Shown in pieces: positions 48,576-62,875 of a stretch of DNA of 64,000 bases. The stretch comes from Phaeosaccion multiseriatum. Lineage: Eukaryota; Ochrophyta, other classes. Below the pieces are notes generated by a model. The model had not been told where the DNA came from and did no database searches. It was given only the letters and a program-made list of their open reading frames with translations. The position numbers and the translations under genes were made by a program. The stretch lies in NCBI GenBank assembly GCA_965112735.1, contig OZ218950.1:1054001-1118000 (forward strand). The letters are read 5' to 3'. Position 1 is the first letter of the stretch; each line of letters opens with the position of its first letter.

Positions 48576-50986
48576 ATGGATGCGGACTGCGAGGCCAACT
48601 TGTACAGACGGTACGAGGAGCGGAGGCAGGGTGGTCCAAGGTACATCCTTCCGGTGACGATCGTCACGGGATTTCTTGGCGCCGGGAAGACGTCCCTGCT
48701 GCGGCATGTCCTCAAGAAGAAGGTGGGTTGTTACGCGGGGAGCGGAGGGAGGGGAGTCAAGAAAGGGGAGAGGGGGGAGGGAGCTGGGATTAAGTTTATT
48801 GGTTTGCAGCCTGCCTCGCACCCCGATTTTCTTACGTGTCTCTCGTTGCTTTTTTTTTTCTTTCTCCATTCTTACTCTCTCCTCCTCTACCAAATATCCA
48901 GGACAATTTACGGATCGGGGTCATGGTGAATGACTTCGGCGCTGTCGACCACGACGGCCAGATCCTTGGGGGAGAGCAAAGCATCAATGATGTCGTCAAG
49001 CTGCCTGGGGGCTGTTTCTGCTGCCTCGACACTCTCACACAGAGCTTCCGCGATAGCGTGGGAAAGATGCTGGTGCAGCAGCCCGATGAAGTGGGCGCAG
49101 GTACGCCCTATTGGCAAGGTGATTGATTGCGTGGTTCTCGCATCATCACCTGCCCTGGATCCATTCTTTGCTTCCTCTCTCTCTCTCTCTCTCTCTCGGG
49201 TGGCTTTTCCATTGGGTTCGTTCGCCCCACAGCCGCTTGACACAGGCCGCTTGTCACACAGTCCCCTTTCATACGGTCCCTTTCAGTCTCTACTGTCTTG
49301 GATTTCAATCTTCGGGTCCCTCTTCCTCTCCCTCTTACCCCCCCTCTCTCTCTTCCTTACCCCGTCACACTCCCTCTCCCTCTCCCCCCCCCCCCCATTA
49401 GAGCCGCTGGACTATTTAGTGGTAGAGACGAGCGGCGTGTCAGACCCCGAGACCATCATCGCAGCTCTAGAGGAGAGATTCGGCAAACTGACAAGGGCGA
49501 GACTCGACTCCGTGGTGACTGTCGTGGATGGAGATGCCATGGCTTCAGCGCACGAACAAGACGCTGCTGCTGCTGCTGCTGCTGCTGCTGTATCACCAAC
49601 TGCTGTTGCCGGCGATGGGGGCGGGGCTGGGTCTGGGGCTAATGTAGGCGCCACAGCCAGCACCAGTATAGCGAGTAGCACGCGTTGGTTGGGCAAGACG
49701 GGTATTCGCCAGTTGGAGCAGGCGGATGTGGTGTTGGTCAACAAAGCAGACCTGCTGACAGAGGCGCAAATCGCGCAAGTAGAGGCAGACATTCGCCTGC
49801 TCAACCCCCTGGCCACTGTGCACCACTGCTCACATGGCAACATACCCATACATCTCGTGCTCGATGTAGGGGGAGGGGCGGCAGACGCCTCTACTTTAGG
49901 GAGCGAGCAGGGAGTTTCACACGAGGCGGTGTCGGGGCAGTTGCACACTTCGTCCAGGGGCGGAAACCTTCGCACCACTGCCTTTGCCACAGGGGGTACC
50001 GGTGGTAGTGGTGGTAGTAGTGGTGGTAGAAGTGGTAGTAGGAGTAGTAGTGGTATCAGCAAGGGCGGCCAGAGTCACAGTCACAGTCACCTCGAGGAAG
50101 ATTCGCTTGGGCAGGTGACGCTCCGCTCCACCTCCCCGCTCAGTCTTGCCAAGTTCCAGGATTGGGTGTGCAGTAGCAGTAGGACGGCCTTCGCCGTTGC
50201 GAGCAGCAGCACTGCTACCAATCGCGACGCTGGATCGCACACTTCGGACAACCAACAGCAACAGCGGCAGGAGGAGGAGAAGGACAAGGAGCAGCTTGGC
50301 ATACCACGGGGATGTGTCCGAGTAAAGGGGGTGTTAGCCTTTAAGGAAGACCGGCGGGTCCGTGCCGTTTTCAACATGAGTGGACGACGACGGCTTGACT
50401 TCGAGGTGGGTGACTTCGCCTGGCCAAGACAAGGGCCCCTGGACCTTCACTTGATCCTCATCGGGACAGGGCTGGACCTGCCCGGGGTGAGGGAAGGGCT
50501 GCATGACGCCTGGGAGGGCTTCCGCGAGAGAGGGATGGCAGTGGATGGTGACGACGACAAAGGGCGACAGGGCGACAGTGAGGGGGTAGAGGGGGGGCAA
50601 GAGGGGGAGGGAGGAGAGGATGAGAGTGTTGGCGCCGCGCGTGCTATTGTGGAAGGCTCTCCTCTGTTCGAACTCGTTCAGCAAGACGACCAAGGGGAGG
50701 AGGAGGAGGGCGAGAGTGGCATGGGCGATACTGCCGGCAGCAGAAGCAGCAGCAGCAATAGCAATAGCACTCGTATGTGCAGCAGCAGGAAGCGTACTCG
50801 CCACCGCGCGTCCGAGGGGGTGGTGCTCTTCCGCTTCACAGGACGGGCGATGTTCCGGTTGCCTCCCCACCTGCTGCGGCTCAAGCACGGCGTGGACCTC
50901 GACGAGCTGAACAACAAGATACTCAAGGCGGTAAACACTGGAGCCAATGAGGTCACTTCCATGGCCTCTTTCCCACCCCCTGCAGG

Positions 50987-51018
<32 letters not shown>

Positions 51019-51398
51019 TTGGTGATTCAGCAGCAGTAGTCGCTGGTGATACCGCAGCCTCTTCTTCTTCTTCGTTGTCGTCGTCATCTGTGTCCTTGTC
51101 AACAGCAGCGGCGGCGGTGTCCACGGCCTCTTCCGCGAGGGCTTTCCTCACGGCCCAGTGGGTCCAGGAGGCGTGTAAAAGCAGTCCAGAAGGGAGAGAT
51201 GGGGGAGGAGGAGAAGGAGGAGGAGGAGGAGGAGGAGGAGGAGGAGGAGGAGGAGGGGAGGACGTAATTCTGGCCCTTCGGTGGGCGGCGGGGGGGAGCG
51301 TTTCTCTGGAGCAAATCTGGGCAGAGGTGGAGCTCCGGACGAGGCAGGTGGTGGGCAAGCACCTCAGCTACATCTCAAACTGCAACTGCGACAAGTGA
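48576..51398 (+). CDS. CobW/COG0523-family GTPase (putative metallochaperone)
   Basis: 780 residues in three exons: 48576-48722, 48902-49100, 49402-51398. Walker A GFLGAGKTS, the Cys metal motif GGCFCC, the switch/Walker B segment LVVETSGVSDPE and the NKAD guanine-specificity motif are in order. A short His-rich stretch (SHSHSHLEED, about 50070-50100) sits in the linker, typical of zinc-linked members. The CobW C-terminal domain follows: KGVLAFKEDRRVRAVF and DLHLILIGTGLDLPG. The family normally has 300-400 residues; this one is doubled by low-complexity inserts (poly-Ala, Ser/Gly, Glu, poly-Gly before EDVILALRWAAGG), two of which carry the dispersed 13-mer. Likely role: GTP-driven delivery of zinc or another metal in the cytosol. 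An in-frame upstream ATG at 48486 is possible, but a CAG just before the chosen start looks like a 5'-UTR splice acceptor. Confidence 0.92.
49588..49600 (-). repeat. Dispersed 13-mer, copy 13 (exact)
   Basis: Coding in CobW exon 3 after a (GCT)n Ala run, read AVSPTAV. Confidence 0.9.
51018..51054 (+). repeat. Dispersed 13-mer, copy 14 and a degenerate neighbour
   Basis: GTTGGTGATTCAG (one mismatch) after a (CAG)n run, then GCTGGTGATACCG; coding in CobW exon 3, read AVGDSAA and VAGDTAA. Confidence 0.8.
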
Positions 51399-51949
51399 GG
51401 TGGAGAATACAGTTGTAGGATAAGCAGCCATGTAGGCTGCTACATAGACAACTCTGAGCGTAACGTAAGCTCTGCTGATAGATTTGTGATACGAGACATC
51501 GCATACGCTGTCGTTGTTGCGACCAACACAAATACATGTACATAAAACTCGAGGAGGATGGCTGAGAGGTGAGGAGGGAAAAAAAAAAAAAAAGAGGACC
51601 GTGGTCCGAGGTGGGAGACTCTCAAGTGGGCGTGGTGGTGCTCCACGGTCGTCGCCAATCGGTCTGGCGAATCCTCATCGCCTGGAGCAACAGACTTTAA
51701 AAAAGACTTTAACAAGACCTTCAGAACCAGCAAGAGACGCTGACTAGTAGAGACTGCGACTAGAAAGAAGGGGAGAGGGTGGACACGGCGGCCACAGCAT
51801 CAAGGAAAGAGGAATAAAGGGCGGGCTCCCCTTGGCCTTGGCCCTGTCTCCGCCTTACTGCTTCAGCCTCCCCTTGGCCCTATCTTGGCCTCACTGCTTC
51901 CGCTGGGGATCTTTCCTCAAGACAGACACGCCACGAGGGCGGCATCATT
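51399..51949. other. Intergenic region between CobW and WDR82
   Basis: 551 bp without a recognised gene. The first 130 bp are AT-richer, fitting the CobW 3' UTR. There is an A15-type run near 51579. The segment CTCCCCTTGGCC is repeated at about 51827 and 51868. Confidence 0.5.
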
Positions 51950-54808
<2,859 letters not shown>

Positions 54809-54823
54809 TTGGTGGTGGATTGG

Positions 54824-54854
<31 letters not shown>

Positions 54855-55635
54855 CCTTCAAGCGTTCGGTGCTGCTGGTGAGCACTTCGCCACACGTAGA
54901 CCATCCCCCCACTTGCTGGTAGAATACACTTCGTTAATGGAGAGAGGCGACCAGGAGGCGCCAAGATAAGACGGCGGGAGCCGATCACATTTGAACGTTT
55001 CGCCGCCGTCGGAAAGTTTTTGTTTTGCTCATTATTACATGTAGAAAGGAGTAGTACCATGCTCGTCTCAAATCGAGGGGGCTTTCTTCAGGCTCCTACC
55101 GGATGCCCAGGTTCGTGCCAAGACAATCAGATTGGAGCTGAGCTACCAGACGAGGAGGGTGTCGAATGAATACCATTCTTTGCTTGCGTGCGAAAAGTGT
55201 GAGATGCGCAAGGAATTACGAGAGACGGGAGCCAACAGCGTCCGCTTGCTATCTTTGCTGTTCCTTTCCAACCCTTCTTCCTCTTTCCTCTTTCCTACCA
55301 CAGCCTTGCAACAAGACAATATAAACGGGAGAGTAGAGATAAAACACCCTTGCCCCTCCCCACCCCCCCAACAAATCATGTTCAGACTCCGATTTCGATT
55401 CTATTGAGATTGCTCAGGACATCCCCCTCAACCAGGGCCGCAAGGCGATGTTCGGGCTGCCTCAGAGAATCAGAGCTCCTGAATCAACAGGAGGGTTTGC
55501 CTGCAAAAATACGCTCGCTCAAGATGGAGCAGGCGAGGGAAGAGGAAAACGAGGGGGAGCAGGAAAAGAAGGAGGAGAAGGAGGAGGAGGAGGGGGGGGG
55601 GGGATGTCGGGAGAGAGGACACGGTGACGGTGACG
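54809..55635. other. Intergenic region between WDR82 and STPG genes
   Basis: Contains (TGAT)n at 54822-54853. The open frame at 55385-55628 (DSDFDSIEIAQDIPLN...) could be an upstream exon of the STPG gene, but I could not join it in frame. A purine-rich tract lies at 55540-55602. Confidence 0.45.
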
Positions 55636-57027
55636 ATGCACTATGGATGGAGTCAGGCCGAAGCATCCTCGGACTTGTTTCGTAGCATCAGCAGCGCCAC
55701 GGTGTCGTCTGGTCTAAGAGGGGGGCGTCCTTGCACAGCGGGTGCAGTAGGAAGAGGAAGTAACCGTGCCCGTGAGGGTGGTACGGCTCCTCTGAGTCGT
55801 CACGAACTTCATGGTAACAGCAAGGCCAGGCAAGCTATTGGTGGGCAAGCTCAGAGTCTCAGCAGGGCAGAGTTCAAGGCGTTGCCCCCCCCCTCCCTTT
55901 GCTCTGTGGCGACGGATGTAGATTCAACGACGAGATGGAGGGAGGAGGGGCGGAGGGAAGGACATGTCGTACAAGGAGTGGCAAGCAGACGACGGCGACA
56001 AACGCCCAGTATGGAAGGAGGTACGAGAGTATCGCCGATCACACTCTCTCCTCCCCCGCCATCAACAGTTGCGGTGGCGTTTGGGCGGTGCTACAGCGGC
56101 AAAGACCTTGCCTTGCGTGACGATCACTCTCCCTCGGCTTCTTCACTGCCGAAGAGAGCAGTGGTGGGACGAAAGAGGCGACGAACAAGTCCTGTATGCG
56201 GATCCTCCGCAGGATCGAACCCGGGCCACGCGCACAGCAGTACTGAGCTAAGCATACAGCAGCAGGGGCGCCAGTACACACCAGCGATCGTCTCCATGAG
56301 GTCCACGCGGCCCCAATCAGCAGCGGCAGGCACGCTTCAAAGAGGTAAGGCGTGTAACGTAGACGGCGCAATGCATCGACTCGGAAAACTGCGGTCGTGT
56401 CGTGCTCTTCTCTGTCGCTGTCCGACCACACGCAAACACGGTACACGTCGTTTCAGTTCAGCTGCTTGATGCATGATTGATTGATTGATTGGAGATGCTG
56501 CGGCACCCAACCCGAGCCCTTCCCTCTGATCCTCTGACCCCTTCCTTCCTCCACCCCTACCGCCCCCAACCCCCCCCCCGTCTTGTCTTGTGATCAGGAG
56601 TGGCGTCAGGCCGTCTCACCCCTGGCAAGTTCCCCAAGCGCTTCTACTGGGGTCCCAAGGCCACAGAGCAAAAAGGCGGAAGGTGCCCGTGGCTGCGTGA
56701 CATCCACCGCTCCGTCGACGGCAGCTCACTTGAGGCGTACACGTGCGTGCGTGTGTGCGTGTGTGCGTGTGTGTGCGTGTGTGTGGGTGTGTACGTGTGC
56801 GCATGTGTGCGTGTGTGTGTGTGTGTTTGTGTATGTGCGTATGCTTGTGTGCGTGGGTGTGTGTGTGTGCGTGCGTGGGCCTGTCTGCCTGAGCAAAGTG
56901 GGGTCCTGGGCAAGGCGCAAGCCCCAATTTCTTCTTGCCGCTTCTCATGATCATCATCCACTTGCCTCCCCTCGCCGGTGCCCCACTCTCTCACTATCTG
57001 TCTCTCTGTCTCTCTTCTTCTCTCTCC

Positions 57028-57058
<31 letters not shown>

Positions 57059-58142
57059 TCCCTCTCTCCCTCTCTCTCTCTCTCTCCTCTCTCTCTCTTC
57101 CTCTCTCTCTCCCGCTCTCCCGCTCTCTCTCTCTCTCCGTCTCTCTCTCCATGCCCCTCTCCCTCGACCAACTCCCTCCTTGTCCACCCCCCTCCTCTCT
57201 CACCCTTGCAACAACCACACACCGCACACACAGATCGAACTCATCCACCGCAGCCTGTCTCACTCGAGGAGGACCAAGCGAGGAGGATCGAGTATCGGCG
57301 TTGGCGTTCTGGGGTATGACCAGCTGCCTACCCGACTCTTTCGGGTACGTGTAGCTAAGGGCTGTATGTGAGTGTGTGTGTGGCGGGGGGGGGGGGGGGG
57401 GGGGGGTAGGAGACCGGCTGCAGGCTCGCCTTCTCCACCTTCTCACCTTGTCTCCCGTGTGCTCCGTTTCTCACTCACTCACTCACTCCTACAGGCGGCA
57501 AGCACAGGCAGGGCACTATGATACAGACCGAGGCCGGTCTGCCATTCGAGAGAGAGTCATCAGTCCCTCCCTACAACACTCTACAGGGGACCATCCCAGT
57601 AGCGGCAGTAGCGGCAGCGGCAGTGATGGGCCGTGTGGGGTGTTGCGATCGGAGCTTTCCCACCCCGAGGATGTGGGACCGGGTACATACGACATGTGAG
57701 TATGAGTGTGAGTGTGAGTGTGAGTGTGAGTGTGAGTGTGAGCGTGAGTGAGTGTGAGTGTGAGTGTGAGTGTGAGTGTCGGAGTGAGTGTGAGTGTGAG
57801 TGTGTGTGACTGTGAGTGAGTGTGAGTGTGAGTTTGAGAGTGAATGTGAGTGTGAGTGTGAGTGTGAGTGTGAGTGCGAGTGTGAGTGTGAGTGTGAGTG
57901 TGTGTAACTGTGAGTGAGTGTGAGTGTGAGTTTGAGGGTGAGGGTGAGTGTGAGTGTGACTGTGACTGTGACTGTGACTGTGAGTGTGAGTGTGAGTGTG
58001 AGTGTGAGTGTGAGTGTGAGTGTGAGTGTGAGTGTGAGTGTGAGTGTGAGTGTGAGTGTGAGTGTGAGTGTGAGTGTGAGTGTGAGTGTGAGTGTGAGTG
58101 TGAGTGTGAGTGTGAGTGGGAGTGGGAGTGGGAGTGAGTACA

Positions 58143-58187
<45 letters not shown>

Positions 58188-59395
58188 GCATGAGCACGTG
58201 GTGCGTGCAGCCCGGTCTCCCCAACTGCCCTCTACCCCTGGCACTCCCTGCCGCCCCATATACCTCTAACCTATCCCCCTCTTACCATCCCCTGCCATCC
58301 GCCCGCCACCAGCGTGAGGGGCCTGGAGGCGATCCGTCGCCGGAAAGTGTACCTGCCTCCCGCCCAGGCAGCCTCGGTGCTGTATACCACACCCCTGAGG
58401 GGCCCTGGCTATTACGAGTATGCCCCCGCCATCGATAGCCTCCATACGGTGAGTCAGAGAGTCAGTCAGTCAGTCAGTCATTCAGTCAGTCATTCAGCTG
58501 TTTAGCACATCACGCACCCATCCATGCACCCACCCACCCACACACACACACACACGCACACACCCACACACCCACACACACACACACGCATACAGCACGA
58601 GCCGGAGCTTTCCTTCTATCGAGCAGAGCGTTTCATGACCGCAGAAGGCCGCCCCATCCCCTTCTCCCCGCCGAGAGAAGCCGCCTTTGGCCGCAGCGAC
58701 GCATCTGCGATCGCCATTAGCAAGCGAGTGCCCTATTACAGGGGCCCGTGGGACGATGACGAGGATGCGTGGAGCAGCAACAATAGGGGGAGGTCCATTG
58801 ATCCGCTGCCGCACCAGAGACGACGACGAGGAGGAGGAGGAGGAGGAGGAGGAGGAGGAGGAGGAGGAGGAGGAGGAGGAGGAGGAGGAGGAGGAAGGGG
58901 GAGGGAGGGGGGATGTTGGCAAGGAGGAGAAGGGGTAGGAAGGGGGGGGGGAGAAGAAGGAGGTGGAGATGAGGGAGGAGGGGGAGGAGGAGGAGGGGGG
59001 GGGGGGGGGGAGGAATGGTGTAGGCAAGGAGGAGGAGGAGGTGGAGGAAGAGGGGGGGGAGAAGAAGGAGGAAGAGATGAGGGGGGAGGAGGGCGAGGAG
59101 GAGGAGGAGGAGGAGGAGACGAGGGAGGGGGAGGAGGAGATGAGGGAGGGGGAGGAGGAGGAGGAGGAGGAGGAGGAGGAGGAGGAGGAGGAGGAGGAGG
59201 AGGAGGAGGAGGAGGAGGAGGAGGAGGAGGAGGAGGAGGAGCAGGAGGAGGAGGAGGAGGAGCAGGAGGAGCAGGAGCAGGAGGAGGAGGAGGAGGAGGA
59301 GGAGGAGGAGCAGGAGCAGGAGGAGGAGCAGGAGGAGGAGGAGGAGGAGCAGGAGCAGGAGCAGGAGGAGGAGGAGGAGGAGGAGGAGGAGGAGG

Positions 59396-59437
<42 letters not shown>

Positions 59438-59747
59438 AAGAGGAGGAGGACGAGGAAGAGGAGGAGGAGGAGGAGGAGGAGGAGGAGGAGGAGGAGGAGG
59501 AGGAGGAGGAGGAGGAGGAGGAGGAGGAGGAGGAGGAGGAGGACGAGGAGGACGAGGAGGAGGACGAGGACGAGGACGAGGAGGAGGAAGGGGGCGGGAG
59601 GGGAGGGGTGGGGGTCGTCTTGGCTCTGGTGATGGAAGGGGTCTTCAAGTGTGGCGCTTCAGAGACAACATCATCAGCATAGAGCGGCGGCCAGGGGGGC
59701 CTCGGGTGACCACCACCGCGGGAGCGAGGAACGAGTGCATGGACTAA
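55636..59747 (+). CDS. Sperm-tail PG-rich repeat (STPG-like) protein with giant Gly-rich tail
   Basis: 817 residues in six exons: 55636-56344, 56598-56742, 57234-57344, 57495-57695, 58313-58448, 58596-59747. The first exon is basic, Ser/Arg-rich ([28 protein letters not shown]). PG-type repeats are seen in [27 protein letters not shown] and [10 protein letters not shown], with a more divergent one at RVPYYRGPW. Such proteins are microtubule inner or associated proteins of cilia and flagella. The last exon passes from [11 protein letters not shown] into more than 250 residues that are almost all Gly with some Ala, Arg and Glu, encoded by interrupted GGA/GCA triplets, then closes with [14 protein letters not shown] and ends NECMD. 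Whether the tract is translated or removed as an unrecognised intron is open. The start is the first ATG of the open frame. Confidence 0.8.
57696..58136. repeat. GTGAGT repeat array seeded at a splice donor
   Basis: The donor GTGAGT of STPG exon 4 is followed by about 440 bp of GTGAGT with GTGACT and GGGAGT variants. Confidence 0.95.
58831..59589. repeat. (GGA)n with GCA and GAC interruptions in coding sequence
   Basis: About 760 bp of triplet repeat within the last STPG exon, read as Gly/Ala. Confidence 0.93.
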
Positions 59748-60557
59748 GATAGGTCCCCGTTTAGTACATGGACTATATATTATATATATAATAAATTAAT
59801 TAAGATAAGTACAAGTAGTTGGGAGAGAAAAGGAAAAGAAGTTTAATTAAGCCCCGCGAGCTTCCTTGGGAGAGTTCGTAGTGCGAGCCTAGGGGCGTGA
59901 TGACGCTATCGATTACAAAAAATCGATATCGAAAGAAGATCTCGATGTAATGTGAACGGACAGCCCAGAAGGGCGTGTGCCAACCAATTGGGTGGTCGTG
60001 GATGATGATATATGATGTACCATCATCATCAATTACCTTCATACCATCACCATCAATTAACTTTCAAGTCTTTTATTTTAATCTTCTTTTATTCTATGCG
60101 AACGTTAATGTGAATCGCATTGTGTGTCGGTAAGGGGGGTCTGTGTTTGTGTGCGTGTGTGTCCAATGGTATACTTCTTCTCGCACAAACGAAGGAGAAA
60201 AGCCTAACGCCGAACGAACGCCGCTCTCCGCTCTCTCTCTCTGCCCTATCCCCCGTCTTCTCCCCCCCCCCCTCTCTCCTTCCTACCTCTCCCTCTCCCT
60301 CTCCCTCCAAGCAGTTATACCCAGGCCCAAGGCCAGCGGCTCTCCCTTTACATTGTTCGCAGATAATGTCATGACTCTCCTTCGCCTGCCCTGCTACTTG
60401 CTGCTCCTTCTCAAGCCCTTCTCCGCACTGCTCTGCTGGAAGCACCCCCTTCCTTCCTTCCTTCCTTCCTTCCTTCCTTCCGTCCTGAGAGAGAACTTCA
60501 TTTACAAACATACGTACATACATACAACTGTGTACATATACATATACATATATACTC
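59748..60557. other. Convergent 3' intergenic region
   Basis: AT-rich start (59770-60110) with TATATATA and several ATC/ATG runs, fitting 3' UTRs of the STPG gene. Later part is pyrimidine-rich with (CTTC)n at 60450-60482 and ATAC repeats at 60505-60555, next to the E2F stop codon. No gene recognised. Confidence 0.55.
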
Positions 60558-62840
60558 CTATGCGTCTCCATTCTGTTCCGGAAGTGGAGGAAACATGCTC
60601 ATGAGCTCCTCCGACAGCAGCCCTGCTCCGCAGTGGCCCCGCCCCACCACACCGAGATTCAGGCAGGCGTTCGGGCTTTCGGACATGTCCTGATGCGAGG
60701 AGGAGGGGATGCGTGGGGGTGGGAGGTGGGGGAAAGAAGGGATAGTAAGAGGCGGGTTTTGTTTTTGACTCGGGAGGGGGAGAGAAAAGAGAGAACATGA
60801 GGGAGAGATAAAGAGGGACCGACTGACCAAGAGAGAGCTGTGGTGTGGTTATCGGAGAGAAGAAAGAAAGGAAGACGACGGGGGTTGAGAGGGGAAGAAG
60901 GGACAGGAAGAGGCGTTTGTTTTTCACTTGGAGGGGGAGAGGGACAGAGAATGAATGAGGGAGAGAGAAAGAGGAACCGACTGACCAAAGAGTGGTGTGG
61001 TACAAGGAGAGAAGAAAGAGGGACCGACCAAGAGAGAGCTGCGGTGTGGTAAAAGGAGAGAAGAAACGAAGACGAGCAACCTGCCAGAAAAGAAACACAC
61101 TTCACTAACCCTTGCCTTGCCTTCTTTCACAGTCCTCCTTACTTTGCTTTTACTCCATTCATTTTGGCTCTTTCACCCTACTCCATGAATCAAATAACTC
61201 ACTCACCGTTGGCCGCCCCGGCCCCTCTCCCTTGCCTCTCCACGGAGTGATTCTCAGGAACTCTGTGGCGTCGCTGCTGTCCCTGCTGCTGTTGCTGCCT
61301 GTACAAGTCCGCATCATCCCGTCCCTGTCCCTCTTCCTCGATAAAGAAGGCGCAGAAGCAGCATCAGCAGTAGCAGCAGCGGCAGCAGTAGTTGCAGTAA
61401 GGGGGCTAGTAGTAGCCGCAGCAGCAGTTGGTGATACAGCAGCAGAGGTAGTCGCCGTAGCAGCGGTGGTAGCGGTGGAGACGTACTCCTTCACCACAGA
61501 GACGTCAATGCCCTCGTCTCCTTCGCCCTCCTGTTGCACACATGTTGGGGATGGCAACAGAGGGAGTAAGGCAAGCAGCGGGGGATGGCAGCAGAGGGAG
61601 TAAGGCAAGCAGCGTGGGATGGCAGCGGAGGGAGTAAAGCAAGCAGCGGGGGATGGCAGCAGAGGGAGTAAGGCAAGCAGCGTGGGATGGCAGCAGAGGG
61701 AGTAAGGCAAGCAGCGGGGAATGGCAGCAGAGGGAGTAAGGCAAGCAGCGGGGGATGGCAGCAGAGGGAGTAAGGCAAGCAGCGGGGGATGGCAGCAGAG
61801 GGAGTAAGGCAAGCAGCGGGGAATGGCAGCAGAGGGAGTAAGGCAAGCAGCGGGGGATGGCAGCAGAGGGAGTAAGGCAAGCCAAGCAACGCGTCCGTTG
61901 AGTGCGTCGGTGCCAAAAGAGCAAAAGAAAAACGCTTTGTCTTCCGATCTTCCGGGCCCTGCCCTTACTTTACGATGGTGCATCTCCTTGAATGAAAATT
62001 GTCACAATGGTCAAAATGAAATGTCAATCGCACATCCCGGACCCTTACAGTTTCACTTCCAGTTCCTAACTTACAGTTTCCACTTACAGTCATCGGACAC
62101 CACACTCGCAACTCGTAACCCGCCGGGCGAGTGTCACCGTCGCCATTTGTGACCTCTCCTATGCCCCCGTCCTCGCCCCTCAGGTCTGCAAACTCCACCT
62201 CGCTGCCTGCAGGGGCTCGCATGGCCAGAACACGTTTGCGAGCATTGGCAGAGAGGAAGGCAAAGTCCGAGCGAGTCACGTAGAGGTTCTCCTGTATCAC
62301 CAACTGTTCCTGGTGCTGCTGCTGCTGTTGCTGCTGCGCCTGCTGTTGCTGAAGGACGGCGTTCTTGTTCTTGTTGTTGTTGTTGCTGCTGTCGTTGTTG
62401 GTGCGGGGGTCCTGTGGCCGTCCTTCCGCTAAGCCTATCTGGGTGAGGAGGTAGTCGCGTATTACGTCCAGCCTCTGTGTGCGGGGGGGGGTGGTGGGGT
62501 GGCGTGGGGGAGGGTGGGGTGTGAGGCGAACGAACGCCACCCAAGATACACCAGTGCAGCCAAGACGATGAGAGTGAGTGGGTCGACGAGGGAGGTAGAG
62601 GGAGAGAGAGAAGAGAGAGGGAGAGAGAGGAGAGAAAGGGAGAGGAGGAGAGAGAGGAGAGGGGAGAGGAGAGGAAGAGGGAGGGAGAGAGCGAAGAGGG
62701 AGACGAAGAGAGAGAGAAGAGAAGAGGGAGAGGAAGAGATAGAGAGAAGGGAAGAGTGTGAGAAAGAGCGAAAGAGGAGAGAGAGGGAGAGACAGAGACA
62801 GAACAGGTGTGTCTATCGGCGGTTTAGAGTGTACGCATCG

Positions 62841-62875
<35 letters not shown>

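Noticed and set aside
56190-56240. GGATCGAACCCGGG, like a tRNA T-arm on the minus strand
   Set aside because: The flanks do not pair into a T-stem, no D- or anticodon arm fits, and the segment lies inside the STPG first exon.
57516-58259. Ser/His-rich minus-strand proteins
   Set aside because: Reverse reading of the GTGAGT array in an STPG intron.
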